A DNA stretch of 64,000 nucleotides. Source: Cercis canadensis (Eukaryota; Streptophyta; Magnoliopsida; Fabales; Fabaceae). The position numbers were made by a program, and so were the translations under genes. This document shows positions 11,785 through 24,300 of this stretch, in pieces. Under the pieces are notes generated by a model, which saw only the letters and a list, made by a program, of their open reading frames with translations, made no database searches and was not told the DNA's origin. The stretch lies in the NCBI GenBank assembly GCA_003255065.1, contig QAOA01007962.1, positions 407,229 to 471,228 on the forward strand, given 5' to 3'. The number at the start of each line of letters is the position of its first letter. The first letter of the stretch is position 1.

Positions 11785-13836
11785 TTAGTATCATATGATG
11801 TCACATTTCTTGAAGACCAATCATTTTATCCCAATGGTTGTCTTCAGGGGGAGAATGTACATGAAGAAAATCATTGGGATCCAACCATATCTCTACCCAT
11901 ATCACTTGCCCCATCTTACCAGTCCCAAGAGCCACCTACACCTACTCCTACACCTACACCCACACCTTCAAACAGTCCAATTCCAAGTCCTTCCTTAATG
12001 GGACATGATCAAGGATTGCACCAAGGGGGAGAACCAGTCACCAATGAACCAATTCAGGTTTATTCAAGAAGGCCAAAAACTCCCCAAGCTGCTCAATCAT
12101 TGGAACCGGAGCTAAGTCCAGATTCCACAAGTGAGGGTACGAAGCCAGTTGATAATTCTGACCTCCCAATTGCCCTTAGAATAGGGGTAAGAAAGTGCAC
12201 TCAATACCCTTTGTCTAATCACTTAACTTATACAAAATTGTCTCATGAGTACAGGGCCTTTACTGCAAAAGTTGACAGTGTAGACATTCCAATGGACATT
12301 CATAGTGCACTTCAAGATCCTAGATGGAAGGCAGCAGTTGAAGAAGAAATGGATGCCCTATTGAAAAATAATACTTGGGAAATAGTTGATCTTCCACAAG
12401 GAAAGAAGGTGGTGGGGTGTAGATGGATATTCACCGTAAAGTTCAAACCAAATGGAGATGTGGAGAGATACAAGGCAAGATTAGTGGCTCAAGGATATAC
12501 TCAAACACATGGCATTGATTATGAGGAGACATTTGCCCCCGTAGCAAAAATGAACTCAATCAAGGTATTACTTTCTCTTGCTGCAAACCTTGATTGGGAA
12601 CTCTATCAAATGGACATAAAAAATGCCTTCTTAAATGGAAATTGGTAGAAGAAGTGTTCATGAAGATGCCTCTAGGATTTAATGGTGAAAATACCAAGGT
12701 GTGCAAACTCAAAAAGTCTCTCTATGGGCTAAAACAGTCACCAAGGGCTTGGTTCACCAGATTTAGTTCAGTAATGAAGTCCCTTGGGTATACACAAGGA
12801 GAAGCTGACCACTCTCTATTTATCAAGCAAGGAAGAAGTGGAAAAAGGGCCATTCTCATTGTATATGTGGATGATATGGTAATTACTGGTGATGACCAGG
12901 AGGAGATCGAAAAGTTAAAGGCTCACTTAAAGAATCAATTCCAAGTTAAAGACCTTGGAACTTTGAGGTATTTTCTTGGAATGGAGGTAGCCCGGAGCAA
13001 ACAGGGAATATTTGTTACTCAAAGAAAATATGTCCTTGATCTGCTACGGGAAACTAGAAAAACTGGTTGCAAGCCTGCTATTACTCCTTTGGAAAGAAAT
13101 TGGAAGCAAAAAGTCACCAATAATGACTCTCTAGTAGACCGGGGCAGATACCAGAGAATGGTGGGAAAACTAATATATCTCACACTCACAAGGCCTAACA
13201 TTACCCATAGTGTAAGTGTAATAAGTCAGTTTATGCATTGCCCTACTAAAAGGCATATGGAGGCAGCCAACAGAATATTAAAGTACCTCAAGGGAACTCC
13301 AGGCAAGGGAATTCTGTTTAAGAAGGGAAATGAAAAAGATGTTGAAGGATTTGTTGAAGGATTTGCTGATGCTGACTGGGCTGGATCGGAAGACAGTAAG
13401 TCCACAACAGGCTATTGCACAAAAGTGTGGGGAAATCTTGTTACATGGAGAAGCAAAAAGCAATCAGTGGTGGCAAGGAGTACTGCTGAAGCAGAGTACC
13501 GAGCAATTGCACAAGGAGTATGTGAACTAATTTGGATTGAGAAACTTTTAGCAGACCTAAAATTCCCTAGAAAAGGTCCTATGAAGCTGTACAGTGACAG
13601 CAATTCAGCAATAAGCATAGTTCATAATCCTGTCCAACATGACCGGATGAAACATGTGAGAATTGACAGGAGTTTTATTAAAGATGAAATTGATTCAGGG
13701 GCAATACATATCTCCTATGTTCCAACAAGGCAGCAGGAAGCAGATATTCTTACCAAGGCATTATCCAAACCAGAATTTGAATTTTTATTTGGCAAGCTGG
13801 GAATGATTGATATCTATTCACCAGCTTGAGGGGGAG

Positions 13837-14088
13837 TGTTGGAGAGTATCTCGGGTCATTAATTAGCATTTAATGTGATTAAGAATTTAATGTAATTAGC
13901 TGTAATTGTGCTGTAAATGTGTTTACTAATCAGGGAATCCCTGATTGATAGGTTTGGTAGGTTAGGAGTAATTTCCTCAATCTTTCCTTTTATAACTCCT
14001 AGAATTAGGCTGACTTTAGTCTATATATTCTGTAAATTCGAGATTAGAAAATAACAAGGAGAATTCTTTCCTTAAGCCTCTTTGTTCA
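13837..14088 (+). repeat. 3' LTR of element B
   Basis: 252 bp, preceded by a polypurine tract and followed by target duplication TCTTG. It differs from the 5' copy at two positions by eye. Confidence 0.95.
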
Positions 14089-15086
14089 TCTTGGAATCTG
14101 ATGAACTCATTGTAATCAGCAGCAGAGACGGATACAGTGCCAGATGGAGTGCCAGAGGAGGAACCATATTGTGCAACATTAGCAACCTTAGAAGGTCGAC
14201 CATGAAGGAGAAAGCAGCGATCCACTGTATGGCCAATTTTATTGCAGTGAGTACACCAGAGGCGATCTCTATTTCGATCTCGCTGATCACCACGTCTGCC
14301 TTTACCATCCTCTGGATGGTTCACTTGAGAGGCTAGAATAGTAGAATCAGCTGGGGTAGTCGAAACAGAGGTACCTATAGGTGCGGAAATACGGATTAAC
14401 TGCTCAAATATCATGTCCATAGTAGGAACCCCAGGGTTGGCCAGAATTTGATTACGGACTGAATCCAATTCAGAAGGCAGGCCAGCAAGTGCAAGGACCA
14501 TAAAGAATTTGCCACGATGTTCCTCTTGTTGAGCGACATTAGTTGAGAATGGCATCATCTCATTAAATTCCTGCTGAAGAGTCTCGATCTGCCCTAGATA
14601 AATTTGCATATCCAGATCCTGTTTCTTAAGAGTTTTCATCTGAGAGACAACAGTATACAAACGATTTATATCGTTTGAGTAGAGTTTCTTGGCCTTCTGC
14701 CAAACCTCATAACAGGTACGATAAGGTCAGTATTGGCCAACAAGAGCACGATCAATAGATTACAAGAGAACATTACAGAGATAAGCATCAACCTGCTTCC
14801 ACTTAGGCTGATCTTTCGCAAGGATGTCTTTAATTTGTTTTACTAAATGTTCCTCATGGCCCTGATCTAAAAACTACAACTCTACAGAGGCTGACCAAGT
14901 CATATAGTTGCCAGAGCCAGTTAATTTCTCCGCACATATAACTGGAATAGAAGAAAAAGTAAGGAATGAATGGTGACCAGAAGTTTCCTTGTCTGAAGAA
15001 GCCATTTGGATATGTTACTAACCTTTTACAAAGCAGAACAGACCTGTTATGATGTTGTTTAGGTCAGAAAACACCAAAGTGAAGGC

Positions 15087-15375
15087 AGACTTGTAATTAG
15101 CTTATGATTAGGCCCGTTATTGTTGTACAGTTAATATAAATAATAGATGTGAGAAACTAGTCTCACAACCTTTTCCGCTATTCTCACATGGTATTAGAGC
15201 AATTTTAGTGAGAAAATTTCTCTTTTTTCCCGCTGTGCCATTTTCCAGCAGTGCTCCCCTGCTGTGCTTTCCTTTCCAACAGTGTTACCCCTAGGGTTTA
15301 GTGGCTGTGCTCCTCTCTCGCCACCCTAGGATTCGATTTTCCCAAATCCACCTCCATAGTCAACCTCAAAAAACG
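15087..15375 (+). mobile_element. Family alpha LTR piece, primer site and leader, opposite to element A
   Basis: Part of an alpha LTR (about 15089-15188) is followed by primer-site variant TGGTATTAGAGC (15189) and about 185 bp of the family leader (the CCACCCTAGGATTCGA part also occurs near 60521 and, reversed, near 200). It abuts the leader of A head to head on its left and element D on its right. Confidence 0.8.
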
Positions 15376-15415
15376 GTATATGGTTTAACATTATATGGAA
15401 CTCGAGTTTGCTTGG

Positions 15416-15706
15416 TGTTAGATATAAATCTATTCATGGGCCTTCACCTATTAGCTTAGGCTTTCAGGTTGAATCAGTTCTTGACATGGTATCAAAGTCT
15501 CTTTGACCAAACAGTCAGGAGATTGAATCCTTTTCCCCCCACTTTCTCAATTAAATTAAAATTTCAGCACATGGTATAAATGGGTATGTGCTTTGTCCAC
15601 GCTTCAAGCCCAAAGAGCTTTCACATGCGAGGGCGTGTTAGATATAAATCTATTCATGGGTGTTCACCTATCAGCTTAAGCTTTTAGGTTGAATCAGTTC
15701 TTGACA
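15416..15706 (+). mobile_element. TRIM/SMART-type miniature LTR retrotransposon, complete, nested in D
   Basis: 291 bp. Direct terminal repeats of 71 bp (15416-15486 and 15636-15706) begin TGTTAGATAT and end TTCTTGACA, with five differences by eye. The target-site duplication CTTGG is at 15411-15415 and 15707-15711, and removing the insert rejoins D's integrase zinc region. The primer site TGGTATCAAAGTC starts at 15487 and a purine tract GCGAGGGCG lies just before the second repeat. It has no coding capacity, as expected for this non-autonomous class. Confidence 0.92.
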
Positions 15707-17323
15707 CTTGGCTAATTGGCACACCTCACAAGAAAGAGAATTCAAATTTTCGTTGACAAATAAGGTTGGAAACAACCGCTTAAGGTACAAGAAATTAGGA
15801 TGCCCTAACCTACGATGCCACAACATAATTTGATCAAATTTGGACACTTTTGCAGCAAGAGCTTGTTTATTTGAAGGTCCACTGTTTTTCCAAAAGTAGA
15901 GGCCAACTAACATACTAGCACTGCCAATCTTGCTCCTGTATAACACAACAATCAGGGGTAAATTTAACTCGGCATTTTGAATCATAGGTTAATTTACTGA
16001 TTGAAACCAGGTTGCAAGTTAAATTTGGGACATGAAGAATAGAATGAAGGACCAAATTTTTGGTTAATTTGATTGATCCAAAACCAGCAATAGGTGAGAG
16101 AGATCCATTGGCTACCCTTACCCAATAGTCATATGTGCATGGTGTATAAGAGAGGAAAAGTGAGGAATCACCCATCATATGGTCTAAGGTTCCAAAATCA
16201 AATATCCAAGGAGCTGAAAGTTCAAGTTCAGGGTTAGAAACTGAGAGAGCTGTACCTTTAAGGGCTAGAGTACATGTGGGCGTATCAGATTGGGCACTGA
16301 ACACTCGGTGGAGTGCTTCCAGTTGAGGTTTAGACAGTTGAACACTAGAGGACTTCTTCTCCCCAAGTTTCTTCAGGTGTAAGTTCACTAGAAACTCGGT
16401 GGGCCTTTCCTTCTCTTTTATTTTTCTGTATCCAGCCTGGAGGTACTCCATGGAGCTGGAAACACTTCTCCCGGGTGTGTCCTATCTTCTTATAGTAGCT
16501 GCAGGTAGGACGTTCCCCAAACTTCAATTGTTTGTTGTCACCTCAAACTTTAGAATCAAAACTGCCCTTGGTATAAAGAGCAGTTGTTTCAGCAGAGTTT
16601 AGGTTCTTTGCTTCTCCCAACATCACCCTTTTTCTGTTCTCTTCACGTCTGACTTTAGCAAAGGCTTCTCCAATGGATGGCAGAGGCCTTCTTCCCAAGA
16701 TTCAACCATGCACCTCATCCAAATCTCCGTTTAGACCCGCCAGAAAATCATACAGTCGCTATTTTTCCAAATGAGCCTTGAATTTGACATGGTCATCAAC
16801 ATCTCCCCAATCAGCTTCATAGAACAGATCTAGTTCTTGCCACAGAACCTTTAGAGAGTTGTAATAACCTGTGACATCCAGATTGCCTTGTCGAATGTCT
16901 TTCAACTTCAACTTGATCTCAAACATTTGAGATGCATTCTCAAGGTCTAAGTAAGTTTCTTTGACAACATCCCAAATTGCCCTAGCTGTCTTGAACAGAA
17001 GATAGGTTCTACTAATGTGTGGCTCCATAGAGTTGATGAGCCAAGACATGACAATTGAATTATTAAGCCAGAAGCATAGCTGGGATCATCAAGACTGGGT
17101 TTACTGATATCACCAGTAATAAAACCCATCTTTCCTCTTCCTCTAATCACCATGAGAACTGACTGAGACCAGTGGAGAAAATTCTTCCCATCTAGCCTAT
17201 GATTTGTAATGACTAGAGAAGAATTTTCACTAAAGGAAGAGGCAACCGGAGTGGACAAATTGGTTTCACCACCAGAACTCCCTTTTCCCGAAATTTCCAT
17301 GGCTTGGAATTGCTCTAATACCA

Positions 17324-17560
17324 TGTAAAAATCTGAGAATACTGTTTCTCTTACATTCAGTGATAACCAAACCGTACATATATAGGGAATTGATTACAGC
17401 AATCAATCCCTAAAGACAAGTAATGGCCTAATCTATGGGATTCTTTTTACAATAAATGTCCCTAGTCAGCTATCCTAATAAATACAATTTACTGTCATTA
17501 ATTACACTGATTGGTAAGTTATTCCTTAATTTCCTCCCTTAATTTCCATGATTTCCAACA
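17324..17560 (-). repeat. 5' LTR of element D
   Basis: 237 bp, TGTAAAAATC...TTTCCAACA on the plus strand. It closely matches the LTRs of J (32790-33028). Confidence 0.88.
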
Positions 17561-19591
17561 GTTCCCAAGACATATTCGAGTGATGCTGTCCTAACAGCTG
17601 CATATCTTATCAATAGGATGCCTCTTAGGACCCTAACCTTTAAATCTCCATTGGAATTACTTCAAGGATCTGCCTCTCATGTTGTGCCTCCTAAGGTATT
17701 TGGGTGTGTTTGCTTTGTTCATGATCATAAAGCAAATCTATTGGATACTCTCCTACTCAAAAAGGTTATAAATGTTATCATCCACCAACAAGGAAAGTGT
17801 TTGTGAGTATGGATGTCACCTTTGGGGAAGAAGAAGCATACTTTTCTCCTAGCCCATCACCTCCTCAAGGGGAGACTCACAGTTTTGAGGAGGTGTTGCT
17901 CCCTCATCTAAGAATCTACACCTAAGCCCAGGGAGGTTACACCTGAGCCTCAAGAAGAGGCTACACCAGAGTGTCAAGGGGAGGCTATAATTGAATAGCA
18001 GAATGAAGAAGTTACTGAGGTAAATAAGCAGGGTGGAAAGGAACCTATAGTTTACACTCAAAAAAAGAAGAAATAGGATACAGCCATAGAACATACTCTA
18101 CCCAGCCAAGAACTATCTCCGGCTTCAATTCATTCACCTATCTCTTCTCCTCCTAAAAGTAAGTCTAGCATCTCTTTACCTCATTCTATTCCTGCATATT
18201 GATGAATCTAATGTTCCCATTTCCCTCAGAAAAGGGACCAGGAAGTGTACACAGCACCCTATCTCTAATTTTGTTTCATACAGTTTCTTGTCACCCTCCT
18301 ATAGATCCTTTGTATCTGCTCTATCTGCTATTCATATTCCACAGGACTGGAGAGAAGCACTTACGGATCCTAATTGGAGGCAGCCATGATAGAAGAGATG
18401 AATGCACTAAAAAAGAATGGCACATGGGAACTCACTTCACATCCCACAAGCAAGGAGACAGTTGGCTGCAAATGGGTATTCACCATGCGCAAATCTGATG
18501 GATCAATTGAACGGTACAAAGCTAGATTGGTTGCAAAAGGTTTCACACAAACCTATGGGGTTGATTATGAAGAAACTTTTGCTCCTGTGGCCAAAATGAA
18601 CTCCATTCAAGTACTTTAATGTGCTGCAAATTTTGGCTGGGAACTACAACAACTAGATGTGAAAAATGCTTTTCTCCATGGAGATTTGGACGAGGAGGTG
18701 TATATGGACATTCCTCCTAGCTTTACCTGTCAAAGAACTGAAGGGAAAGTCTACAGGCTAAAAAAATCACTTTATGGCCTGAAGCAATCACCTAGAGCTT
18801 GGTTTGACAGATTAAGTAAGGCTATGATTGGTCTTGGCTACAAACAAAGCAATGCAGATCATACCTTGTTCTTCAAGAAGAATGACAAAAAGATTACTAT
18901 TCTCATTGTCTATGTTGATGACATAGTAGTGACAGGGGATGATTCTAAAGAAATTGCAACACTTAAGACTACTCTATCCCAAGAGTTTGAAATTAAAAAC
19001 TTGGGAAAAATGCACTATTTCCTTGGGATTGAAGTTGCTCGCTCAGAAAAATGCATTTTCATCAACAAAAGGAAGTATGTTCTAGACCTTCTTCAAGAAA
19101 CTGGCATGTTGGAATGCAAACCAGTAGAATCACCAATTGTAGAAAATCATCATCTTGAAAGTGTTGTTTGGAAGTGTGGTAGATAAGGGAAGATACCAAA
19201 GACTAGTAGGTAGATTAATCTACCTATCCCATACTAGACCAGACATTGCCTATGCAGTTAGTGTAGTAAGTCAGTTTATGCATGACCCTTGATCCACTCA
19301 TCTACAAGCAGTGTTCCGTATTCTTAGATATCTGAAGTCAGCTCCTGGGAAAGGGTTATTATTCTCAAAATATGGGCATTCTACAGTAGAAGCTTATGCA
19401 GATGCTGACCATGTGGGTTCCCTTGATGATAGAAGGTCTACAATGGGTTACTGTACTTTTATTGGAGGAAATCTCGTCACTTGGAGAAGCAAGAAGCAAT
19501 CAGCAGTTTCTAGATCTACTGCCGAGGCTGAATATAGAGCAATGGCTGAAGGAGTGTGTGAAGTTCTCTGGTTATTTATTTCTTTACATTA
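17561..19591 (+). mobile_element. Ty1/copia fragment E (integrase end to RNase H)
   Basis: Plus-strand copia pol remains with no LTRs of its own. Integrase C-terminal part (AVLTAAYLINRMP) starts at 17580. The linker follows, then reverse transcriptase (about 18370-19100, YVDDIVVTG near 18910) and RNase H up to GVCEVLWL near 19575. Both ends are cut by other elements. It has several breaks. Confidence 0.85.
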
Positions 19592-19691
19592 ATATTAATA
19601 AATAAGTTTGGGTTCCATCCGGAAGGCATAATTTATTATTTTATGGGGTCATTTTGTAATTCGTTAAAAGTTGTTTATTTGTATTTTACTA

Positions 19692-19712
19692 TATATATAT
19701 ATATATATATAC
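19692..19712. repeat. (TA)n microsatellite
   Basis: An uninterrupted run of TA dinucleotides of about 20 bp inside the first F end block. Confidence 0.9.
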
Positions 19713-20473
19713 AAATAGAGAAATACAATTCCCACTTTGGTATCTAACTTTCGTTTTACCCAAGAATCCAAAACTACATATTTATCGACAAATAGAATAA
19801 GGTCATTTAGGTAAACTTGACTATACAAAGCAAAGCTCTTTGTACCTACATACCACCCTTTAAAGAAACAATTATATCTAAAAACAATTTAGAAGAAAAA
19901 TAGCCTCAGGCATGCACAGAGGCTTGTCAAAATAATAGAACTGTACTTCCAGCCAAAATGTTCTCTTTCTCTATCTCTTTTAAAATAAAACAAGGTATCA
20001 GAGCTCTGGACCACTTAGGTTTCCATTGTAGGATTCTATGATCAAGTACATTTTCAATTCTAAAAGCTCGGATCAGGGCAGTTTCTAAATTCTGTCTCTT
20101 AAGCCTATCGGTAGTCTTTTGTTCAACCAGCTGAGGGTCATATTTGGTTCAAGCTTCTGTCTCTCTTCCATTTCTGTGGATGAATACTGATAGTTCTTAT
20201 CTGTTGGTTAGTTGAAGCATTACATTAGTTAACTTGGTCCACAACTGGTCCATTTTTCTGGCAGTTGAGGGGGAAATTTCTGGCAACGGCTGCCTGTGAT
20301 GTAAATGGCTTCAACTCCTACTGTTAACAACTCAAGGGAATATTGATGGTGCTGATGATGGTGAAGGGAATAATGTAATTGATAGTTTTAGGCCTTGAAT
20401 TTGGATTGATTGTTATCTTTATTAATTGTTTGTTATTTTTTATTTTGGATTAATAGTTGTTTGCTAAATATTA

Positions 20474-20500
20474 TGTATGTGTGTGTGTGTGTGTGCGTAT
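20474..20500. repeat. (TG)n microsatellite
   Basis: GTATGTGTGTGTG-type run in the interior of F, with one interruption. Confidence 0.9.
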
Positions 20501-21055
20501 GTGTATGATGTAGGGTACCAATAATCCCATGTTTTGGAAATTTTCCATTTCTGCGTTTTGTACCATACTCATACAAAACAGATAACCATACCTGTGCAAC
20601 ATAGCTCACAGGAAATGGGGTTTTCAATTGATAAGCCTACAAAGATGTTCTATGACAATCAGGCTGCTATTGCTACTAACCCAGTCTTCCATGAAAGAAA
20701 CGGGCACAATGAAGTGGACTGTCATTTTGTGAGAGATATGATTAAAAGAAGACAAATTGTTACAGTGTATGTTAGGTTTACTAACCAGGTAGGAGATTTT
20801 TTCACCAAAGCTTTGAGTGTAAGTCATTATCAGAATTATGTAAAAGCAGGGCATGTTGAAAATCTTTTCTCCAGCTTGAAAGAGGGAGGGGGGTGGTTAA
20901 AAGTTGTTAGTTTATTTGCTACTGGGTCTGTTTGTATTTAGTTAAAAGTTGTTTATTTGTATTTGAGAAGTTGTATATATATATATATGAATGTAAGAGA
21001 ACCAGAATAATAGAATTTGACTTTCAGCGAAACAGTTATCTTTCTCTATAATCCA

Positions 21056-21227
21056 AATGAACACAAATAACCAGCCTAGCCCAATTCCACATAATACAGA
21101 GGAAAATGTAGCAAAACCGCATCTCTTCGTACACACAATGGAACATAATAAAGACACTTCAATCACAAAAATATCATACAAGCAAACAATGTACCGAACT
21201 CATTATTAGATGCTTGAGTTAAGTACT
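21056..21227. other. Short unassigned stretch, probably host intron
   Basis: About 170 bp between F and G with no coding signal. Its right end carries the GTACT copy of G's target site, so it was contiguous with 26369 onward before G inserted. Confidence 0.5.
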
Positions 21228-21355
21228 TGTTATAGAATGTAAATATGGTAATATAGCTTAATTATAGGTATTACATAGCATGATTATAGGGGCTAGCCTA
21301 TGTATATATATGACTGTCCTATGAATGAAATAGATACTTTTTCCACCAGATTACA
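21228..21355 (+). repeat. 5' LTR of element G
   Basis: 128 bp, TGTTATAGAATG...CCAGATTACA, followed by TGGTATTAGAGC. Confidence 0.95.
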
Positions 21356-24300
21356 TGGTATTAGAGCTTGGTACAATTCGTCCAAGTTTCTATTAGGGTT
21401 TGTGAGAATTTGTGAGGGAGAGTCTAGGGCACCCACCAAAGGTGCTTGTTTTGTCTCACCGCCACCTTCAGTGGGTTCAGAGACCACCGGCCGGCCAACC
21501 CAAAGAGTCCGGCAGCCGTCGGCAGCGTGTGTGAGAGCCATGCGCCTATCAGCCTTTCAGCCCATCGACCCACGAGCCGGCACATGAAGGCGCGTCCATC
21601 GTCACCTTCGTCTCCAATTTGTATCGCCGGCCTTCTCTTCCCATTTCCGGCGACATTCTGTTGGTTTGGTCACTATTCCTCTCCTATTTTGCTACGGTTC
21701 CTCTATTTGGGTTTCTTTGACTTTTGTTCTCATTCTGTTTTGGATATTCTGGTGTGGCTTTTTGTTCTCATTCTAGTGGTTTGATATTCTGGTCTGGTTT
21801 GGTATTCTGGTGTGGTGGTTTTGTGGTATAGCCACTAAATTTTGCATCTTTGATTGGTTTCCTTGGGAGCTTTTTTTTTTTGCTTTGGCTATTTGGGTAT
21901 ATTGCTTTGGCTGTTTGGGTGGTCTACTGTTTCTGTATTGCTTCGGCTGTTTGGGTGGTTTTGCTTGGTTGCTTTGTGTCTTGCTTCATCCATGGCAGAA
22001 AATAAATCCACAGTCATGGTTGAGGTGGTTCCGGTTATGACAAAAATCACTGAGCACAAACTCAAAGGCTCCAACTATTTAGACTGGAGTAAAACTGTTC
22101 AGGTGTATTTACAGAGCATTGAGAAGGACGATCATCTCACCTCTGATCCTCCTACGGATGATACCTAGAAAGCATGGCTGCGGGCTGATGCAAGACTATT
22201 CTTGCAGATTCGGAATTCTATTGATACTGAGGTACTTGGTTTGATTAATCACTGTGAGTTTGTGAAGTAGTTAATGGAGTATCTAGATTTCTTGTACTCT
22301 AGACGAGGAAACATATCTCGTATCTACAAGGTATGTAAGAACTTTTACCAGGGAGAACAGCAAGATAAGCCTCTTACTGCTTATTTTATGGAGTCCAAGA
22401 AAACTTATGAAGAACTTAATATGCTTCTCCCATTCAGCCCTGATGTCAAAGTTCAACAAGCTCAAAGGGAGAAAATGGCAGTTATGAGTTTCCTGGCAGG
22501 CCTCCGTCCAAAGTTTGAGACTGTTAAATTGTAACTTCTCTCAGACTCTGAAATCTCATCTTTACAGGATATTTTTACTAGAGTCCTTCGCACAGATAAC
22601 CTGCAGACTTCTTAGCCCATTGCTACTAACAATGCTCTTGTTAGTCGTGGGGATTTTCGTGGTAGTTCTCGAGGTGGCTCTCGAGGTGGGTTGAATCATC
22701 ATGACCAGAATATGGAAAGTCGGAGTCAGCAGTCAAGCGAAGTCGAGTGTTTTTACTGCCATGAGCTGGGGCATACCAAACGCACTTGTAAGAAACTTCT
22801 CAACAAGAATCCGAGAGGGCGGTCTGCGCATGTTGCATCGTCGTCTGATAAGACTATTACGGTCTCTGCTGATGACTTTACCCAGTTCACTCAGTACCAG
22901 GCATCACTGAAATCCCCTGCTCCTACTGTTGTTTTTGCTAATACAGGTAAATCCCCTACATGTCTTCTCTCTTCATCATCCAAGTGGGTCATGGATTCTA
23001 GTGCATCAGACCACATGACAGGTAATCCTAACCTTTTCTCCACCTTCCATACCCATGCTTCTTCATCCCATGTGACTATAGCTGATGGGTCTACCCCTAG
23101 TGTCCTTGGTTCTGGCACTGTTAACCTAACCCCGTCTATTTCTTTGCCCTCAGTGTTGAGTTTACCTAATTTTTCATTTAATCTGATTTCTGTTAGTAAA
23201 CTCACTCGTACCTTGAACTGTAGTGTCTCATTCTTTCCTGATTATTGTCTCTTTCAGGATCTTACGACGAGATGGATTATTGGTAAAGGACATGAATCTG
23301 GAGGCCTCTATGTACTTGACACTCAAGTGCCGAGATCCTTAGCATTTTCTAGTTCGTTGTCTCTGTTTGAGGTGCATTGCCGGTTGGGTCATCCGTCTCT
23401 CCAGGCTCTCAAGCAGCTTTATCCCCAGTTTCGTCATTTATCGTCTTTGCATTGTGAGTCGTGTCAGTTTGCCAAACAACATCGTGTTCCCTTAGGGTCT
23501 AGAGTCAATAAACGAGCTGCGTCTCCATTTAAGTTAGTTTATTCTGATGTTTGGAGTCCTTGTCCAATTTTGTCCAAAACTGGTTTTAAGTATTTTGTTA
23601 CCTTTGTGGATGACTACTCTCGTGTTACATGGTTATATTTAATGAAAAATCGCTCTGAGGTATCTTGACATTTTTGTGCCTTCTGCGCTGAAATAAAGAC
23701 ACAATTTAAAGTTTCTGTTCAAACCCTGAGAAGTAATAATGCTAAAGAGTACCTGTCTGCTTCCTTTCAGTCTTATATGCTTCGGCATGGCATTCTTCAT
23801 CAGTCCTCCAATGTTGACACACCTACTCAAAATGGGGTTGCTAAACGAAAGAACCGGCATCTACTTGAGATTGCCAGAGCTCTTTTGTTCCAAATGAATG
23901 TTCCTAAACCATTTTGGGCGGATGCTGTCTCTACAGCTTGTTTTTTAATTAATCGAATGTCATCTTCTGTTCTCAATGGGGCAATTCCCTATTTTGTTCT
24001 TTTTCCATCTAAACATGTGTTTCCTATTACACCCCACATGTTTGGCAGTACCTGCTTTGTTCGCGACACCCGGCCTCAAGTCACTAAGTTAGACCTTAAG
24101 TCCCTTAAATGTATCTTCCTTGGTTATTCTCGCCTCCAAAAAGGGTATCGGTGTTTCTCTCCCACTCTTCATCGCTACCTTGTCTCTCCCGATGTCACCT
24201 TCCAAGAAGACATTCTTTTCTACTGTCCTTCCTCTCCTTCCCATAGTCAGGGGGAGGACCATGATTTGTTGGTTTATACAGTCCCTTGTTCTCACCCACC

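Larger units (their letters stand above)
4279..13829 (+). pseudogene. gag-pol remnants of element B (interrupted by C)
   Basis: Copia-order coding remains: gag, zinc knuckle, aspartic protease, integrase, reverse transcriptase and RNase H. The stretch 6670-11789 belongs to the later insertion C. The reading frame is not whole. Treated as a fossil. Confidence 0.9.
4011..14088 (+). mobile_element. Ty1/copia element B, broken, nested in A and containing C
   Basis: Plus-strand element with 252-bp LTRs (4011-4262 and 13837-14088) that differ at only two positions by eye. The target-site duplication is TCTTG (4006-4010 and 14089-14093). The primer-binding site TGGTATCAGAGC starts at 4263 and the polypurine tract CTTGAGGGGGAG ends at 13836. 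Parts in order: gag with zinc knuckle CDHCRKTNHTRETC (about 4279-5230), protease DTGASDHM (about 5440), GAG-pre-integrase and integrase (about 5700-6660), element C, linker and reverse transcriptase (about 11790-13000, YVDDMVITG), RNase H (to 13829). It has a few breaks. The LTR similarity makes it young. Confidence 0.95.
544..15086 (-). mobile_element. Ty1/copia element A (family alpha), broken, split by element B
   Basis: A minus-strand copia fossil. The 3' LTR is at 544-703, preceded on the minus strand by a polypurine tract (704-716). Reading leftward from the gene start: gag remnants at about 15005-14094 with a zinc knuckle (CTHCNKIGHTVDRC); then element B; then protease and GAG-pre-integrase (about 4000-3480), integrase (about 3460-2700), reverse transcriptase (about 2180-1230, with YVDDIVITG) and RNase H (about 1200-1005). 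It carries several breaks. A complete 5' LTR in the same orientation is not seen. It must be older than B, which is inserted in it with a 5-bp duplication (TCTTG). Confidence 0.9.
15376..17560 (-). mobile_element. Ty1/copia element D (family delta), broken and 3'-truncated
   Basis: A minus-strand fossil of the same family as J. The 5' LTR is at 17324-17560, with the primer-site complement GCTCTAATACCA at 17312-17323. Gag lies at about 17300-16400, protease at about 16200, GAG-pre-integrase at about 15990-15712, and the start of integrase at 15415-15376. The remaining pol and the 3' LTR are absent here. A TRIM element is inserted at 15416. It has several breaks. Confidence 0.88.
19592..21055 (+). 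mobile_element. Degenerate copia-like element F with two diverged LTR-like ends
   Basis: Two related AT-rich blocks (about 19625-19991 and 20897-21055) share GTTAAAAGTTGTTTATTTG and an AATAATAGAA...TTCAGC stretch. A primer-site-like GGTATCAGAGCTC at 19994 follows the first block. A purine-rich tract (GAGGGAGGGGGG, about 20882) precedes the second. Between them are non-coding sequence and an RNase H tail (YDNQAAI near 20650, HFVRDMI). Boundaries are approximate and no target duplication is clear. It is old, with large losses. Confidence 0.55.

Noticed and set aside
15409-15711. Short direct repeats 220 bp apart as a possible CRISPR-like or satellite pair
   Set aside because: They are the terminal repeats of the TRIM element, with TG/CA ends, target duplication and a primer site.
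21810-22040. Trp- and Cys-rich frame suggesting a small membrane protein
   Set aside because: It lies in the untranslated leader and gag start of element G. The repeats TTTGGCTGTTTGGGTGG produce the odd composition.
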